Below are positions 61,925-64,000 of a DNA stretch of 64,000 nt, piece by piece. The translations under genes were made by a program, and so were the position numbers. Source of the stretch: JABLTI01 sp035528035. GTDB taxonomy: Archaea; Asgardarchaeota; Heimdallarchaeia; JABLTI01. The DNA is taken from positions 1 through 64,000 of the forward strand of contig DATKZI010000032.1 of NCBI GenBank assembly GCA_035528035.1, given 5' to 3'. Under the pieces are notes generated by a model that had not been told where the DNA came from, ran no database searches, and worked only from the letters and a program-made list of their open reading frames with translations. The number at the start of each line of letters is the position of its first letter. Positions within the stretch are counted from its first letter, which is position 1.

Positions 61925-61960
61925 TTTTTCACTTGTGCGATAGAAGGCACCTGTGAAAAA
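61925..61960. other. Long inverted repeat upstream of the JAMM gene
   Basis: TTTTTCAC-TT-GTGC and GCAC-CT-GTGAAAAA form a 12-bp stem with one internal loop. An A-run, not a T-run, follows on the plus strand, so it is not a standard terminator. Confidence 0.4.
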
Positions 61961-62006
61961 AAAAAATAACAGAAATTGATAGTATAAAGAAATTCATATC
62001 CCAAAG

Positions 62007-62018
62007 TTTTTTTATAAT
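62007..62018 (+). promoter_or_regulatory. TATA box of the JAMM gene
   Basis: TTTTTTATAAT overlaps the in-frame ATG at 62017, so that ATG is unlikely to be transcribed. The expected transcription start (near 62040) supports the ATG at 62047 with a nearly leaderless message. Confidence 0.45.
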
Positions 62019-62046
62019 GATAATTTCAATTAGAATGATTATAACA

Positions 62047-62886
62047 ATGCCAAAATTAGATGTTGAAATTTCACCTTTAGCTTTTTCAAAGATCATTGAT
62101 TGGACATCATCAAATACAGAAAGAGAAATTGGTGGCTATTTAATTGGACATATTGAAAAAAGTAAGGTAATTATTACTGAGGCTATTTTTGCTACAGCAG
62201 AATCAAACCCAACATTTGTTTCCTTTGATAATATGATGCAATTCAATATAATAGAGGATTTGGAAAAGAAAGGAAAAAACGAAACAATTGTTGGATGGTT
62301 TCACTCCCACCCTGGTCTTGGTTGTTTTATGTCTGGCACCGATGTTGCTACTCAAAAGATCTACCAAGCGCTATTACCCGAATCTGTTGCTATGGTCAAT
62401 GATGGCAATAAATTCGCTAAAACTCGCAATCAATCTGATTTTCAAGCTCATTTTTATCGAACAAAACCTGATTCCGGTTATCACGAAATTAGTTTTGGGG
62501 TGCTAACTGACCCTAACGAACTCTTAGGCATCTTAACTGATTATGTCCAAAGTGAAGAAAACGCTGAAAAGATTGCTCAAGATACCGCTCGTTATATGGT
62601 ACTTTCGATTGATGACTCATTGAAAGATCTTACAGAAAATAAGCTTCTGTTAAAAGAACAATATGAAAAAGAAAATACCACTCTTAAGGAAAATCTTGCT
62701 AGCATTCAATCTGAGATAACTGATCTAAAAAGAACTTTAGTTACGAATGAAGAATTTGCTTCCTACACTAAAACTCAAGATAAAGAAATAAGTTTTCTCA
62801 GTACACTTATGTTCATTTTGCTTGGTTTTACAAGTTTAAGCTTAATTTTCACTCTTGTTGTATTTATCCTTGCATTAATCCCTTAA
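62047..62886 (+). CDS. Rpn11-like JAMM/MPN metalloprotease with C-terminal membrane anchor
   Basis: 279 residues from the ATG at 62047. JAMM zinc motif: Glu27 in EREIGG, His86 and His88 in HSHPGLGCFMSGTD, Asp99 as third ligand and Ser96. The VGWFHSHPG...SGTDVATQ stretch is very close to eukaryotic Rpn11 and Csn5. Residues 170-240 form a coiled coil. The C-terminus (TLMFILLGFTSLSLIFTLVVFILALI) is a membrane helix, not found in Rpn11. A deubiquitinase-like role at the membrane is inferred. The last 12 bp overlap the convergent gene. Confidence 0.88.
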   Translation: MPKLDVEISPLAFSKIIDWTSSNTEREIGGYLIGHIEKSKVIITEAIFATAESNPTFVSFDNMMQFNIIEDLEKKGKNETIVGWFHSHPGLGCFMSGTDVATQKIYQALLPESVAMVNDGNKFAKTRNQSDFQAHFYRTKPDSGYHEISFGVLTDPNELLGILTDYVQSEENAEKIAQDTARYMVLSIDDSLKDLTENKLLLKEQYEKENTTLKENLASIQSEITDLKRTLVTNEEFASYTKTQDKEISFLSTLMFILLGFTSLSLIFTLVVFILALIP

Positions 62887-63198
62887 TTCGACCGTATCAA
62901 TTCTTTTTCTTATTATTTTTAAAACAAGATTATGATTTGTTGGATCCGGGCATCTAACGAATTCTGTTGTTATTCCTTCTTTATCCATTTCTTTCTCATA
63001 GTTTGTTCCTTTATAACCCCAAGGTAAAATGCCATCAAATAATAACACTCTTATCATTGGTTCAGCAGCAGCTAATAACCATTGACACATTTTACCTTTA
63101 TCCTCTGGATATTTGAAAGTATCACCTTTTTTATGACCTTTAATACTACAAGTACTCTCATAAACTTCTAAGGTTATTTCATATCTTGGAAAAATCAT
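62875..63198 (-). CDS. TIGR04076-type small protein
   Basis: 107 residues with the family features: YEITLEVYESTCSIKGHKKGDTFKYP at the start, MCQWLLAAAEPMIRVLLFDGILPWG in the middle, and VRCPDPTNHNLVLKI near the end. Cys in CSIKGH and CPDP match conserved positions. Function unknown. It overlaps the JAMM gene end by 12 bp. Confidence 0.78.
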   Translation of the reverse strand: MIFPRYEITLEVYESTCSIKGHKKGDTFKYPEDKGKMCQWLLAAAEPMIRVLLFDGILPWGYKGTNYEKEMDKEGITTEFVRCPDPTNHNLVLKIIRKRIDTVELRD

Positions 63199-63389
63199 TA
63201 ATCTTACCTCAATTAATCTAAATCCATTCTTATTTAAAATCTATAACTCTAATCTTATTTAGTTGTATGTTACTTTAGATGAAAATGTTTTCTAAAAATC
63301 GTTTTTTTTGGTTTTTCTCTTCTATTTAATTGTCTAAAGAGAAAGCTATTTGAAGGTAGTTTGAAAAGAAAATATAGAGGTAATGCACT

Positions 63390-64000
63390 TTGGGATCTTC
63401 AAAGAAAAACCTTGATGAACTAATTAATGATCTTGAAGATTGGGATGAATCTACTCGAGATGATGCTGCTAGAGCCCTTGGTGAAACCCAAGATGATGAA
63501 GCAATTAAACCTCTTTTGAAGGCTCTAAAGGAAGATTCCTCTGAGGATGTTCGAACAACTGCTGCTAGATCTCTAAGTAATTTCTATGATAATTCCCATG
63601 TAGCTAAAGAACTTAGTTCAATAATTCAAAAAGAAGAATCACCTTATGTTCGTGTAGCAATTGTTAATTCCATTGGTTATCTTGAAAATATTTCAGCTAT
63701 TAGATCATTAATTCCCCTTTTAGAGAAAGAGGAAAATGCTTGGGTCAGAGAAGCTATTGTAGAAACCTTTGGTATGGTGAAAACAAAACAATTCACAGAT
63801 ATCTTATTGCAATATTTACAAAATGATCCTGCTGAGGAAGTACGTTTACAAGCAGCTGATTCCTTAGTGAAAAATCCTGATTTAAAAATACTGGATAAAT
63901 TACTTATAATATATAAGAACGAAAAACTGGATGAGGTGAAAAGCCATATAATCGAAATTATGGCTGAAATACCTGATTTAAAATCCGTTGAGATTCTTAT
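63390..64000 (+). CDS. HEAT-repeat protein (3' end outside window)
   Basis: The frame is open from a TTG at 63390 (GAGGT 8 nt upstream) to the end of the window, with at least 203 residues. It is built of 30-residue HEAT units: DDAARALGETQDDEAIKPLL, VRTTAARSLSNF, VRVAIVNSIGYLENISAIRSL, VREAIVETFGMV and VRLQAADSLVKN. Same PBS-lyase-type HEAT family as the protein at 27280. Probably a scaffold. Confidence 0.85.
   Translation, partial: MGSSKKNLDELINDLEDWDESTRDDAARALGETQDDEAIKPLLKALKEDSSEDVRTTAARSLSNFYDNSHVAKELSSIIQKEESPYVRVAIVNSIGYLENISAIRSLIPLLEKEENAWVREAIVETFGMVKTKQFTDILLQYLQNDPAEEVRLQAADSLVKNPDLKILDKLLIIYKNEKLDEVKSHIIEIMAEIPDLKSVEIL

Noticed and set aside
61925..61960. Terminator of the 61477 gene
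   Set aside because: The stem is followed by A, not T, on the plus strand and lies 100 bp after the stop; recorded only as an inverted repeat.

Overview
The window is AT-rich archaeal DNA, most likely from an Asgard archaeon close to Heimdallarchaeia. Archaeal core markers are the large subunit of DNA polymerase D with a terminal PCNA-binding motif, a translin homologue, Tsr3, archaeal YchF with a TGS domain, an isoprenyl diphosphate synthase, TATA-box promoters and frequent TTG/GTG starts. Proteins of eukaryotic flavour point to Asgard: a Rab/Ras-like GTPase fused to a zinc ribbon, a Roadblock/LC7 protein, two longin/roadblock-like proteins, an Rpn11-like JAMM protease and a LIM-like zinc-finger protein with a DA1-like HExxH domain. 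The taxonomic call is inference from gene content; no rRNA gene is present.

Layout. 0-13.4 kb: a truncated secreted protein, RibL-type FAD synthase, translin, Roadblock, GDPD phosphodiesterase, prenyl synthase, SDR, PCMT and PolD large subunit. 13.5-18.2 kb: a leftward operon of Complex I/Mrp-type membrane subunits without any hydrophilic catalytic subunit. 18.2-24.3 kb: a 900-residue longin-like protein, a split-domain hypothetical, an MFS carrier and a small membrane protein. 24.7 kb: tRNA-Asn(GTT) with encoded CCA. 25-33 kb: an orphan DppC-like permease, ComB, a HEAT-repeat protein, an orphan EutA, a pair of related Cys-rich miniproteins, a lipase-like hydrolase and a longin-like protein. 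33-40 kb: GT-C glycosyltransferase, S9 peptidase, GGCT-like protein, the DA1-like LIM protein and three small membrane proteins. 40-50 kb: a small winged-helix regulator with repeated operator-like sites, a phosphohexomutase / sugar nucleotidyltransferase-acetyltransferase / radical SAM operon, YchF, Tsr3, a stand-alone Lrp ligand domain and another radical SAM enzyme. 50-54.9 kb: GTPase-zinc ribbon fusion, DUF362 ferredoxin, methyltransferase and TM2 protein. 55-61.4 kb: an all-leftward module (twin ATP-binding protein, FtsX-type permease, secreted caspase-like protein) lying between two 33-bp direct repeats that look like tRNA 3' halves. 61.4-64 kb: small membrane protein, JAMM protease, a TIGR04076-type protein and the start of a second HEAT-repeat protein.

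Most distinctive points: (1) the repeat-bounded module, whose caspase-like member has lost both catalytic residues and carries an in-frame stop right after its signal peptide; (2) the DA1-like LIM protein with eight CxxC...CxxC units; (3) the Rab-like GTPase whose C-terminus ends in a zinc ribbon instead of prenylation cysteines; (4) a GlmU-like protein whose nucleotidyltransferase signature is degenerate while its acetyltransferase half looks intact; (5) two places with direct-repeat operators next to small regulators; (6) two unexplained structured intergenic segments (29.94-30.05 kb, 54.16-54.20 kb). I saw no CRISPR array, insertion sequence, transposase or integrase.
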